From Actinobacteria bacterium UBA7398 (GTDB lineage: Bacteria; Actinomycetota; Actinomycetes; Nanopelagicales; Nanopelagicaceae), in assembly GCA_002470135.1 (NCBI GenBank), contig DKNC01000066.1:61039-71904 (forward strand): 10,866 nt of DNA, read 5' to 3'. Both the position numbers and the translations under genes were made by a program. Positions within the stretch are counted from its first letter, which is position 1. Each line of letters opens with the position of its first letter. Under the pieces are notes generated by a model. The model had not been told where the DNA came from and ran no database searches. It worked only from the letters and a program-made list of their open reading frames with translations. Below, piece after piece: positions 1 through 7,249 of the stretch.

Positions 1-1290
1 AGGAACGGCTGCACCAGATCCGGCGGCATCTTCAAATGGAGCGGTATATATCGGCATATCCAGCGCATCAGCTAAAAATTGTAAATACGCATTAGATTTG
101 GATCCTCCTCCAGTAACTATTATTCGATTAGTTTGAATTCCGAAACTTTTTAACTTATTTACTCCATTTAAAATCCCAAAAATTACACCTTCGAAGGCGG
201 CACGGGCTAAATCATTTCGAGTTATCTGATTATCAATATTTGTTAGAAGTGCCCGTGAATTGGGTCTATTTGGCGTTCGTTCACCATCTATCCAGGGGCG
301 CATCACTGGTCTATCAGATTTCGAGCTACCTTCTAAAGCCATTGAGCTTAAATCGGTAACGGACACACCAAGCAAAGCTGCAGTTAAGTCCGTGACCTTG
401 GTGGCATTTAATGTGCATATTAATGGTAAAAATCCAGAAACAGTATGTGCCATGCAAGAAATGATGCCGGATTCATCTACGACGGATTTAAGACTTGGAG
501 AGAAAGCAGTGCCAGATGTACCTAATGAAATCATCAAGTCACCAGGATTTATAACACCATAAGCAAGTGCGCTCGCTTGATTATCATTACTTCCCGATCC
601 AATAATTACATCTTCGTTTAACTCTAATTCCTTTGCAATTTTTTGGGTAATTCTTCCTGCTATTTCATCTGGTTTTAAAACTTTAGGCAAAAAAGAAGCC
701 CAATTCTCTTTTTTATCAATACGGTTCAATCCATCTAAATCCCAAGCATCAGTATTTATATCAAAATAACCTGTACCAGTTGCATCACTTCGATCAGTAG
801 TAGCTATATTTGTGAATTTATAATTAAAATAATCATGAGGCAGCATAACTTTAGCTATTTTATTAAAATTTTCAAGCTCGTTCTCACGAAGCCAAGCAAG
901 TTTTGTAATCGTAAATGCCGCTAAAGGCACACTGCCATATTTCTTTACTAATTTTTCTACTCCAATTGAATTTATTAATTCTTCAGATTGTTTTGTTGAG
1001 GTGGTGTCATTCCAAAGTTTTGCTGGCCGAATGATTTGGTTTTCCGAGTCCAAAACCACAAGTCCATGGCCTTGTCCAGCAACTGACATAGCCGTAACTC
1101 GTGACCTATCTATGTCTTTCAAATTCTCTTTAAATGCACTCCACCATGATTCGGGATGCTGCTCACTGTCAGGTGGATGAGTTACTGGATGAGGTGATTT
1201 AGAAACACTAATAGTCTCTCCGGTATCCAGGTTTCGCTCGACAACGGTTGATGACTGAGTTGAACAATCGATTCCTAATACTGTTTTCAT
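1..1290 (-). CDS. FGGY-family carbohydrate kinase B, xylulokinase-like (C-terminus beyond window)
   Basis: ATP-dependent sugar kinase of the FGGY family (xylulokinase/ribulokinase/glycerol kinase group), cytoplasmic, probably phosphorylating a ketose or polyol in this operon. The frame is open from ATG at 1290 to the window edge: 430 codons are visible, and about 60 are missing if the length matches usual xylulokinases (about 480-500). Visible motifs: N-terminal phosphate-binding strand GIDCSTQS (residues 6-13), QGHG near 73-76 (the QxHG substrate loop of xylulokinases), RPAKLWNDT (88-96), PHDY (151-154), GSGSNDQ with the presumed catalytic base Asp236, LGTSG (255-259), DGERTPN (335-341) and the adenine-side IVTGGG (391-396). 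The start is fixed by an ATGA overlap with the stop of the SIS isomerase gene. It is a clear paralogue of kinase A at the other end of the operon: 28 of the first 50 residues are identical without a gap. The exact substrate is unknown. Confidence 0.93.
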   Translation of the reverse strand, partial: MKTVLGIDCSTQSSTVVERNLDTGETISVSKSPHPVTHPPDSEQHPESWWSAFKENLKDIDRSRVTAMSVAGQGHGLVVLDSENQIIRPAKLWNDTTSTKQSEELINSIGVEKLVKKYGSVPLAAFTITKLAWLRENELENFNKIAKVMLPHDYFNYKFTNIATTDRSDATGTGYFDINTDAWDLDGLNRIDKKENWASFLPKVLKPDEIAGRITQKIAKELELNEDVIIGSGSNDNQASALAYGVINPGDLMISLGTSGTAFSPSLKSVVDESGIISCMAHTVSGFLPLICTLNATKVTDLTAALLGVSVTDLSSMALEGSSKSDRPVMRPWIDGERTPNRPNSRALLTNIDNQITRNDLARAAFEGVIFGILNGVNKLKSFGIQTNRIIVTGGGSKSNAYLQFLADALDMPIYTAPFEDAAGSGAAVP

Positions 1291-1913
1291 TTATTCTTTT
1301 CCCATTTGGCAGATTCAGTTAAGCCAGCTTCACCTACTGCACCCGCTGGATGCGACTTCAAAATTTGATCCCATCCATACCCGCTATGACTCATTAGAAG
1401 TAGTGATAAACAATCTCCCCACAAACTAATTGCTAGTGTAGATGTCATTGCTATCATGCTTGCTGGATCGGCAGGATGTGCAACCTCCGGAAGTGAAACC
1501 ACAACATCAGCAAGCTTTGCCAATGGAGAGTTTGAAGATTCAGTGAGCACAATTATCGAAGCACCATAATCTTTAGCCAATTGCGTAAATTTAATTAACT
1601 CAGCACTTTTTCCACCCTTACTCAATGCGATTAGCACATCGTTCTTTTCGATTGCTGCAACAGATCCATGTAAACCATCTGCTGGGTGTAAATAGATTGC
1701 AGGGGTGCCTGTAACCGAAAGTAGGTGCGCCATTCTGCGCGCTGTAGTGCCAGAAGTGCCGATTCCAGATACAAAAACTTTTCCGTTCTTAGTTTCTATT
1801 ATCTTCGCCACATCAAGGACGCTTTGGAAATCATGCTTCTCAATTTCGCTCAATGCCTTTAAAGCGGATTGCAGATGGGCGATCACTAGTGTTTTGTCTT
1901 CTAACGTCCCCAT
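1287..1913 (-). CDS. SIS-domain sugar-phosphate isomerase, arabinose-5-phosphate-isomerase-like, no CBS domains
   Basis: 208-residue single SIS domain resembling the isomerase half of KdsD/GutQ/KpsF, which interconvert a ketose and an aldose phosphate (ribulose 5-phosphate and arabinose 5-phosphate). Family marks: GIGTSG (50-55) followed by an ARRMAHLL helix, TGTPAIYLHPAD (68-79), LHG with His82 matching a catalytic His of KdsD, SKGGKSAEL (98-106) at the phosphate-binding turn, and SHPAGAVG (187-194) with His188 matching the second conserved His. The two CBS domains of KdsD (about 330 residues) are absent. In KdsD the first loop is GxGKSG and the turn SxSGES; here they are GIGTSG and SKGGKS, so the active-site Lys is replaced by Thr and the enzyme may belong to a different subfamily. 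ATG at 1913 follows AGAAAGG with a 10-nt spacing; the stop overlaps the kinase B start (ATGA). The operon context argues for sugar catabolism rather than lipopolysaccharide synthesis. Confidence 0.88.
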   Translation of the reverse strand: MGTLEDKTLVIAHLQSALKALSEIEKHDFQSVLDVAKIIETKNGKVFVSGIGTSGTTARRMAHLLSVTGTPAIYLHPADGLHGSVAAIEKNDVLIALSKGGKSAELIKFTQLAKDYGASIIVLTESSNSPLAKLADVVVSLPEVAHPADPASMIAMTSTLAISLWGDCLSLLLMSHSGYGWDQILKSHPAGAVGEAGLTESAKWEKNK

Positions 1914-1946
1914 TGAAAATTAACCTTTCTATTGTTCTTGCTCATT

Positions 1947-4409
1947 CTATATTCCTAATTTTGCTCGTAAAATGCCTTCAAATTCAGCAATTTTTCGATT
2001 ATTTTTGAAACCTTCTAGCGCTATTATTTTTGAGTTTATGGTAGCGAGCACATCTAGCGCAGTCAATAAATAATTCCACTCCTGATCCGCACCAGGAGTG
2101 ATCCAATTAGGAGCGGCTAAAACCGTTATTGGCTTTGCAAGATCTTTAAAACATGATGAATAGATTAAACTTGAAACATAATGCATCCAATTACCTCGGT
2201 CAACCGAGTCGGAAAGGCAAATGAGATTTTTTGTCTTCTTTACTGATTCGATTAATAAATCAGGATCAAAAGGCACCATACTCCGGGCATCAATAATCTC
2301 AGCTTCAATATTCCAATTTTCTAACAATAAATTTCTAACTTCTAAAGCCCTGATTAAAGTAGCGCCAACAGTGAAAATTGTAAGATGCTTGCCTTCTTTA
2401 ACTCTAAAGGATTTTCCAATTTCAATGCGATAATCATTTTTTGGAACTCCTTTGCTTTGTAAAGTTTCGACTGCATCATATAATCGCTGATTCTCGAAAA
2501 AGATTACTGGATCATTCCCTGCTAACGCAGCTGACATTAAGCCTTTGGCATCAAAAGCAGTCGCGGGATAAACAATTTTTAATCCAGGTATATTGGTAAG
2601 AAGAGAGGACCAGTCCTGTGAGTGTTGCGCTCCATATTTACTCCCTACCGAAACCCGAACAACTAATGGAATTTGCAATAAACCACCAGACATAGCCTGC
2701 CACTTGGACATCTGATTAAATATTTCATCGCCGGCACGGCCAATGAAGTCCGCATACATAAGTTCAACAAGGGCGCGGCCTCCAGCCATTGCATACCCAA
2801 CTCCTGCTCCTACAATTGCAGCTTCGGCAATTGCCGTATTGAATAATCTATGTCGCGGTAAAATCTCGGTCAAACCTTTATAAACACCGAAAGCGCCATC
2901 CCAATCGCGATTTTCCTCGCCAAACAAAACCAATTTTGGATCATGTTTGATGTGAAAAAAAATCGCTTCAAAAATTGCATCTCGAAATGTAATTGCTTTT
3001 GCGCCAGAGAGTGGCTTTTCAGATGTAAGTGCGCTTCTCTCTTTCTTTTCTAACGCTTGTATCCGCGACATATCTTTTTCAGGAATTAATAAATCCTTAG
3101 CATCATCCGTTCTAGTGTCTCGCTCAGTATTGTTAAACATAAAATTACCGATTAGATCAGGATGAGATTGTAAATCCAATCGCGGCGAAATCGCATCATC
3201 GTAAGCTAGCTTGAAGGCAGATCCTACTAATTCCTGTGCTTGAGATTCTAAGTTCTTAATAAACTCTTCGCTTGCAAGACCTTGCTTGATAATTGCATCT
3301 CGATATTTCTTTACTGGGTCAACTGCACGCCAGAGCTCAATCTCATCTCTAGTCCGATATGTTGAAGCATCACTTGGCGAATGGCCGGAAAATCTATAAG
3401 TTTGCATGTCAATGAGAACGGGGCCCGATCCTTTGGCTATAAATTCTTTTGCCTGATTGAAAGCATCAGCCACCGCAAACGGATCATTCCCATTTACCAC
3501 TGATGCATGCATTTTATGGACATTAACTCCTGCCCCAATCCTTGCTAGATTTTCATATCCCATAGTTTCGCCAATAGGTTGGCCACCCATTCCGTAAAAA
3601 TTATTTACAAAAGAAAAAATTATTGGCAACCCTCCTGAATATGGCTTCTCAAAAAGAGTTTCAAATTGGCGCATTGATGCAAAATTCATAGACTCCCAAA
3701 CAGGACCGCAAGAACTTGATGCATCTCCTATATTTGCTACCACTATGCCCTTGCAATTATTGATTCGCTTAAATAGCGCCATTCCGGTGGCTATTGGTGC
3801 GGAGCCCCCCACAATCGCATTGTTAGGGTAAATGCCAAAGTCTGGGAAAAACGCGTGCATACTTCCACCTAATCCGCGGTTAAAACCAGACTCTTTTCCA
3901 AAAATTTCGGCTATGAAACCATAAATAAAAAATTCTCTCAGTTTTTTACGAATATCAGTTGTGGGTGATCGGAAACCCTTTCTAATATGATTATATTTAT
4001 CAGAAATATAGATTGATTCCAATTCTGATTCTTGTAGAAGATCAATTGTGGCTAAACCTTTGGCAATAACTTCACCATGACTCCGATGGCTACCTAAAAT
4101 AAAATCATCAAGCCCTAGAGCTAATGACTGTCCAACTGCGGCAGCTTCTTGCCCAATGGATAGGTGTGCTGGCCCAGCATATTGGTAATTTAAATCCAAA
4201 TATTTACCAGTTTTTTTGATTTCGTCAAGCATTAATTCAAATACCCTAATGACCTGCATATGATAAAAAATATTAATTGCCTTGCTTTTTTCAATTATAG
4301 AAAGTGATTCCGCAATTTTTTTGTCAAATGAGTTTACAAGAATATCACCAAGTTCAATTTTTCTTTTAACCTGTACAATTTCCGGATCTACTAAAATTTC
4401 CTTCGACAT
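1947..4409 (-). CDS. Fused E1 alpha-beta thiamine-diphosphate-dependent 2-oxoacid/acyloin dehydrogenase
   Basis: 820-residue fusion of the alpha and beta E1 subunits of the pyruvate/branched-chain 2-oxoacid/acetoin dehydrogenase family. E1 uses thiamine diphosphate to cleave a 2-oxo acid or acyloin and moves the acyl group to a lipoyl arm. Alpha part (about 45-400): HLSIGQEAA (82-90), SHRSHG (107-112), the diphosphate/Mg motif from G228-D229 to N242 with exact family spacing, LPIIFSFVNN (261-270), and the loop SGHSPSD (341-347). Beta part (about 472-795): FRDAIFEAI, LFGEEN (495-500), NTAIAEAAIVG with Glu529 as the presumed cofactor-activating Glu, VELMYADF, GAQHSQDW (593-600) and the C-terminal domain with DARSMVPFD (707-715). 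The segment 400-470 is a charged linker. The third residue of the usual GDG is Ala230. The gene starts 1 nt after the lipoyl gene's stop with no clear Shine-Dalgarno, so re-initiation is likely. Fused E1s are known in other bacteria; pairing with a sugar uptake system is unusual. Substrate unknown. Confidence 0.92.
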   Translation of the reverse strand: MSKEILVDPEIVQVKRKIELGDILVNSFDKKIAESLSIIEKSKAINIFYHMQVIRVFELMLDEIKKTGKYLDLNYQYAGPAHLSIGQEAAAVGQSLALGLDDFILGSHRSHGEVIAKGLATIDLLQESELESIYISDKYNHIRKGFRSPTTDIRKKLREFFIYGFIAEIFGKESGFNRGLGGSMHAFFPDFGIYPNNAIVGGSAPIATGMALFKRINNCKGIVVANIGDASSSCGPVWESMNFASMRQFETLFEKPYSGGLPIIFSFVNNFYGMGGQPIGETMGYENLARIGAGVNVHKMHASVVNGNDPFAVADAFNQAKEFIAKGSGPVLIDMQTYRFSGHSPSDASTYRTRDEIELWRAVDPVKKYRDAIIKQGLASEEFIKNLESQAQELVGSAFKLAYDDAISPRLDLQSHPDLIGNFMFNNTERDTRTDDAKDLLIPEKDMSRIQALEKKERSALTSEKPLSGAKAITFRDAIFEAIFFHIKHDPKLVLFGEENRDWDGAFGVYKGLTEILPRHRLFNTAIAEAAIVGAGVGYAMAGGRALVELMYADFIGRAGDEIFNQMSKWQAMSGGLLQIPLVVRVSVGSKYGAQHSQDWSSLLTNIPGLKIVYPATAFDAKGLMSAALAGNDPVIFFENQRLYDAVETLQSKGVPKNDYRIEIGKSFRVKEGKHLTIFTVGATLIRALEVRNLLLENWNIEAEIIDARSMVPFDPDLLIESVKKTKNLICLSDSVDRGNWMHYVSSLIYSSCFKDLAKPITVLAAPNWITPGADQEWNYLLTALDVLATINSKIIALEGFKNNRKIAEFEGILRAKLGI

Positions 4410-4410
4410 T

Positions 4411-4659
4411 TTATGGTTGATCCGAAGTTATTTCTAAGATAGCCTGAAAATCAGTTAATTCACTACCTACCGGGATTAAGAACGCTTTTACCCATCCCTC
4501 AAACCCTGCCTCGATTTCAATTTGAGCTTTATTGGTCTCAACGAGAGCAACTGGTGAATTCAAAGTTACCTTATCTCCGATATTAACTAACCAGGAGGAA
4601 AGTATTGCCTCTCCATCCGCATTACCCAAACTAGGCGTTACAACATTATGAACAGCCAT
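4411..4659 (-). CDS. Stand-alone lipoyl-domain carrier protein (E2 N-terminal domain only)
   Basis: 82-residue biotinyl/lipoyl-attachment domain and nothing else. The fold is readable from start to end: VVTPSLGNADGEAIL (6-20), WLVNIGDKV (23-31), the hairpin VETNKAQIEIEA (40-51) with Lys44 as the expected lipoylation site (ETDKA in most E2s), then GWVKAFLIPVGSEL (55-68). A full E2 has about 400 or more residues with a subunit-binding domain and a catalytic domain carrying HxxxDG; neither is present, and the gene ends in a clean TAA followed at once by the E1 gene, so this is not an obvious frameshift. It is shorter than glycine-cleavage H protein (about 125 residues). It probably takes the acyl group from the adjacent E1. 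The start overlaps the ATPase stop as TAATG; AAGGAAAG at 4665-4672 is a good ribosome-binding site. A biotin carrier is less likely because the AMKM motif is absent. Confidence 0.9.
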   Translation of the reverse strand: MAVHNVVTPSLGNADGEAILSSWLVNIGDKVTLNSPVALVETNKAQIEIEAGFEGWVKAFLIPVGSELTDFQAILEITSDQP

Positions 4660-6218
4660 TAATTCTTTCCTTGCAAAGCCAACAAACGTAAATTTGCGAT
4701 GTCTAACTCAGAAGTTTTGTTTTTAATTCCAGAAGAAGTTCCATTCCGAAAAATCATTACTGTGTCTGTTATAGAAAGGATTTCTTCCTCTTCGCTGGAA
4801 ACCAAAATTACGCCAATGTTCTCTGACTTCACTAATGATTTTATAAGGTCATAAATTTCAATCTTCGCCCCAATATCAATACCCTTTGTTGGTTCATCTA
4901 ACAATAATAGAATTGGTTTTTGCATTATTGATCTAGCGAAAAGAACTTTTTGCTGGTTCCCACCAGAAAGACGCATAATCAACCCGCTTATATCCCCACG
5001 AACATTTAATTTTTTTAGAATAGCTAACGCACTACTGTTTTTCAAATTATGATTAAGAAAAATACGCAACCTTCTATACAAATGCAAAATTGGCAAAGTC
5101 ATGTTTTCAGTTGGTGTCAGTAACGGAATGAAACCGTCTTTTTTTCGCTCCTCTGATAAATAGGCAACTCCTTTAGATAAAGCATAATGTGGACTTGAGG
5201 GTAAATAATTTGATCCTACTAACGTTATTTCTCCATTTGTGAAAGATAAATCTCCGTAGAGAGTCCGCAAGAATCTAGATCTTCCAGAACCATTCAATCC
5301 ATAAATTCCTAAAATTTCTCCTTCTTCTAGGACCAGTGAAATGTCATGTAATCTTTCAGAGCCCAAATGCTTTACTTCTAAAAGAAGGGATTTTTTACGC
5401 TGCTCTTTTTTTAGAGTTTGGTCCGGTGTAATAACTTCGCCAGCACTCCTTTCTCTATTTCCGATGACCGCATTGGTAAGGCTTCCAATTGAAATCTCGT
5501 TCTTTTTTCCAGATAACCTAATTTTTCCATCCGCAAGAGCAGTCACGCGATCACATACTGAGAGCACTTCGTCGAGTCTATGATCGACTAAAACAACTAT
5601 TAAGTTTTGCTCATGTGCTAATTTACGCATTATTGAGAATAGAAGTGAAATTTGAGTCGGCTCTAAAGCTGTAGTTGGTTCGTCAAATAAAATCACTTTG
5701 GCTTTTCTATTGATTGCCGCTCCTATCTCCAATAATTGCCGTTGTGACACAGATAGATTGCTGAGAATAGTGTCCGCGTCAGCATCAACTTCAATATCTT
5801 TACAGACAGCAGTAGAAATTCTCCGCATCTCTTTTTTATCTAACAACCCATTTTTTCGCAATTCATGTCCTAAAAATAGTGATTGCCAGATAGTAAGATT
5901 TATAGGTAATGAAAGTTCCTGATAAACACATGCAATTCCTGCGGCATACGCTTGGTAAGGTTCAATAAAAGAGACAGGACTGCTGTCTAAATTTATACCG
6001 CCTGAAGTCGGAGATAGCGCACCTGAAAATATTTGTAATAAAGTCGATTTTCCGGCGCCATTATGTCCAACAATTCCGTGAATTTCTCCTGATGTAAAAA
6101 TAAGAGTTACGTCATCTAAAGCTTTAGTACTTCCGAATTCTTGCGAAAGATGTTCAGCCGAGAGAGTCCATTCCCTCGTCATTTCAAAACCGACTTCTCG
6201 GCTGACATCCTTCTTCAT
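4659..6218 (-). CDS. Sugar ABC importer ATPase, RbsA/XylG type with two nucleotide-binding domains
   Basis: 519-residue tandem ATPase that powers a ribose/xylose/AI-2-class sugar importer at the inner face of the membrane. Domain 1: Walker A GHNGAGKST (51-59), Q-loop YQE (99-101), degenerate signature LSVSQ (155-159), Walker B VILFDEP (175-181), switch His in VDHR (211-214). Domain 2: Walker A-like GLNGSGRS (307-314) without the Lys, signature LSGGNQQK (417-424), Walker B LLLLDEPT (437-444), and no switch His (SSEEEE, 474-479). A weak second site is normal for RbsA proteins. The longest start, ATG at 6218, lies 8 nt after the binding-protein stop but has no clear Shine-Dalgarno. The in-frame ATG at 6182 (residue 13) would give 507 residues, closer to the usual length of about 500, so the true start is open. 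Its stop overlaps the lipoyl gene start. Confidence 0.95.
   Translation of the reverse strand: MKKDVSREVGFEMTREWTLSAEHLSQEFGSTKALDDVTLIFTSGEIHGIVGHNGAGKSTLLQIFSGALSPTSGGINLDSSPVSFIEPYQAYAAGIACVYQELSLPINLTIWQSLFLGHELRKNGLLDKKEMRRISTAVCKDIEVDADADTILSNLSVSQRQLLEIGAAINRKAKVILFDEPTTALEPTQISLLFSIMRKLAHEQNLIVVLVDHRLDEVLSVCDRVTALADGKIRLSGKKNEISIGSLTNAVIGNRERSAGEVITPDQTLKKEQRKKSLLLEVKHLGSERLHDISLVLEEGEILGIYGLNGSGRSRFLRTLYGDLSFTNGEITLVGSNYLPSSPHYALSKGVAYLSEERKKDGFIPLLTPTENMTLPILHLYRRLRIFLNHNLKNSSALAILKKLNVRGDISGLIMRLSGGNQQKVLFARSIMQKPILLLLDEPTKGIDIGAKIEIYDLIKSLVKSENIGVILVSSEEEEILSITDTVMIFRNGTSSGIKNKTSELDIANLRLLALQGKN
4665..4672 (-). promoter_or_regulatory. Ribosome-binding site of the lipoyl-carrier gene inside the ATPase 3' end
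   Basis: AAGGAAAG on the minus strand lies 5 nt before the ATG at 4659 (8 nt counted from AAGGA), while the E1 gene just after the carrier has no clear site. This would favour abundant carrier relative to E1. Confidence 0.6.
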
Positions 6219-6226
6219 TTATTTGT

Positions 6227-7249
6227 TTAACCGATTACGTTCGCTGGAACTGAATCGCCCTGATTAAATACAGGAGTGGCGACTAGCAGTGTCTTCTCAA
6301 CGTCTGTGCCAGTTATGTATAACTTAATCTGTTCAATCGTTTTCGAACCATAAACTTTTGGTTCTTGTCCAACGCAACCTTTATAAGCACCAGAAATTTC
6401 TGGCACTGCAGAAATAGCTGCGCAGAATCCAAAGAGTGCAACCGTTTTCTCTCTCTTTAGTTCTTTGATTGCCAACAACGCACCAACTACACCAGGTCCA
6501 GTGTCTGCAAATATAACGTTCATCTTTGGATTGCCAAGTAGCATTTCAGCTGTAACTTTTTGAGCAACATCTGGTTTAACTTGACTATCAACAGTTTGCA
6601 TTACTTTGGCATTTGGATTCTTCATCAAAGCCGCAGCAAAAGAATCATCGCGCAATTGCGTAGTTAGGTTTCCTGGTACTCCAACAATGCCAGCTACCAA
6701 TTTAGCGTCAGCACCAAGTACTTTTAGTGCTTGCTCTCCACTTAAAGTTCCGCCACCAGCTTGATCAGCTCCCAATTGCTGTATAACGCTTCCGCCTGCT
6801 GCTTCAACTGCTGCAACATCAACGAAAACATTCACTGCAAATACTGGGATTCCAGCCTTTGAAAGTGCGATAGCGAATTGAGCTCCTGGCTCGCCTCCGA
6901 TTGCATTTAAGTAAACAGCACAAACGCCACTTTGAATAAAGCTATCAATTTGGCTCTGTTGCTGAGCAATGTCATCATCTGCAATTGAAATTATGGCCTC
7001 AAAGCCTGCAGCTGTCGCTGCTTCTTCGACACCTTTCTTCATTTCAACATAATAAGGATTTGATAGATTAGGTAGTGCAACACCTATTTTAGGCGTTGCT
7101 TCACTGCAGTTTGCTGGAAGCCCTTTACGGATTCCCGCTGCTGAACCTCCAGCGCTATCTGAACTTGAAGAACAACCAGAGAGAATTAGAGCTCCCGCGA
7201 CAACGAGCACCCCACTAATTCTGTTGCTCTGCAACCATGATTTTTTCAT
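6227..7249 (-). CDS. Sugar-binding lipoprotein of the ABC importer (periplasmic-binding-protein-4 family)
   Basis: 340-residue substrate-binding protein of the ribose/xylose/AI-2 class. It has a basic N-terminus, a hydrophobic segment (about 11-22) and a lipobox LSGC with Cys26 as the lipidated residue, then a Ser/Gly/Ala-rich linker to about residue 40, so it should be anchored outside the membrane. The mature domain opens with KIGVALPNLSNPYYVEMKKG (54-73), the typical first strand and helix; DDIAQQQSQIDSFIQSGV (92-109) and IFADTGPGVVGALLAI (246-261) are also typical. Four Cys lie in the mature domain (48, 110, 276, 292), perhaps forming two disulfides. GAGGGG at 7255-7260, 5 nt before ATG, supports the start, and ATGA overlaps the permease stop. 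The order permease, binding protein, ATPase differs from rbsDACB. The ligand cannot be assigned by eye; a neutral sugar or polyol is expected. Confidence 0.95.
   Translation of the reverse strand: MKKSWLQSNRISGVLVVAGALILSGCSSSSDSAGGSAAGIRKGLPANCSEATPKIGVALPNLSNPYYVEMKKGVEEAATAAGFEAIISIADDDIAQQQSQIDSFIQSGVCAVYLNAIGGEPGAQFAIALSKAGIPVFAVNVFVDVAAVEAAGGSVIQQLGADQAGGGTLSGEQALKVLGADAKLVAGIVGVPGNLTTQLRDDSFAAALMKNPNAKVMQTVDSQVKPDVAQKVTAEMLLGNPKMNVIFADTGPGVVGALLAIKELKREKTVALFGFCAAISAVPEISGAYKGCVGQEPKVYGSKTIEQIKLYITGTDVEKTLLVATPVFNQGDSVPANVIG

Noticed and set aside
260..562. Plus-strand 100-codon open frame
   Set aside because: Lies antisense inside kinase B, whose FGGY motifs are clear; no family resemblance and no ribosome site.
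1947..4659. Ordinary acetoin dehydrogenase (aco) operon
   Set aside because: No full E2, no E3 and no AcoR-type regulator; the E1 is a single fused chain and the surroundings are sugar genes.
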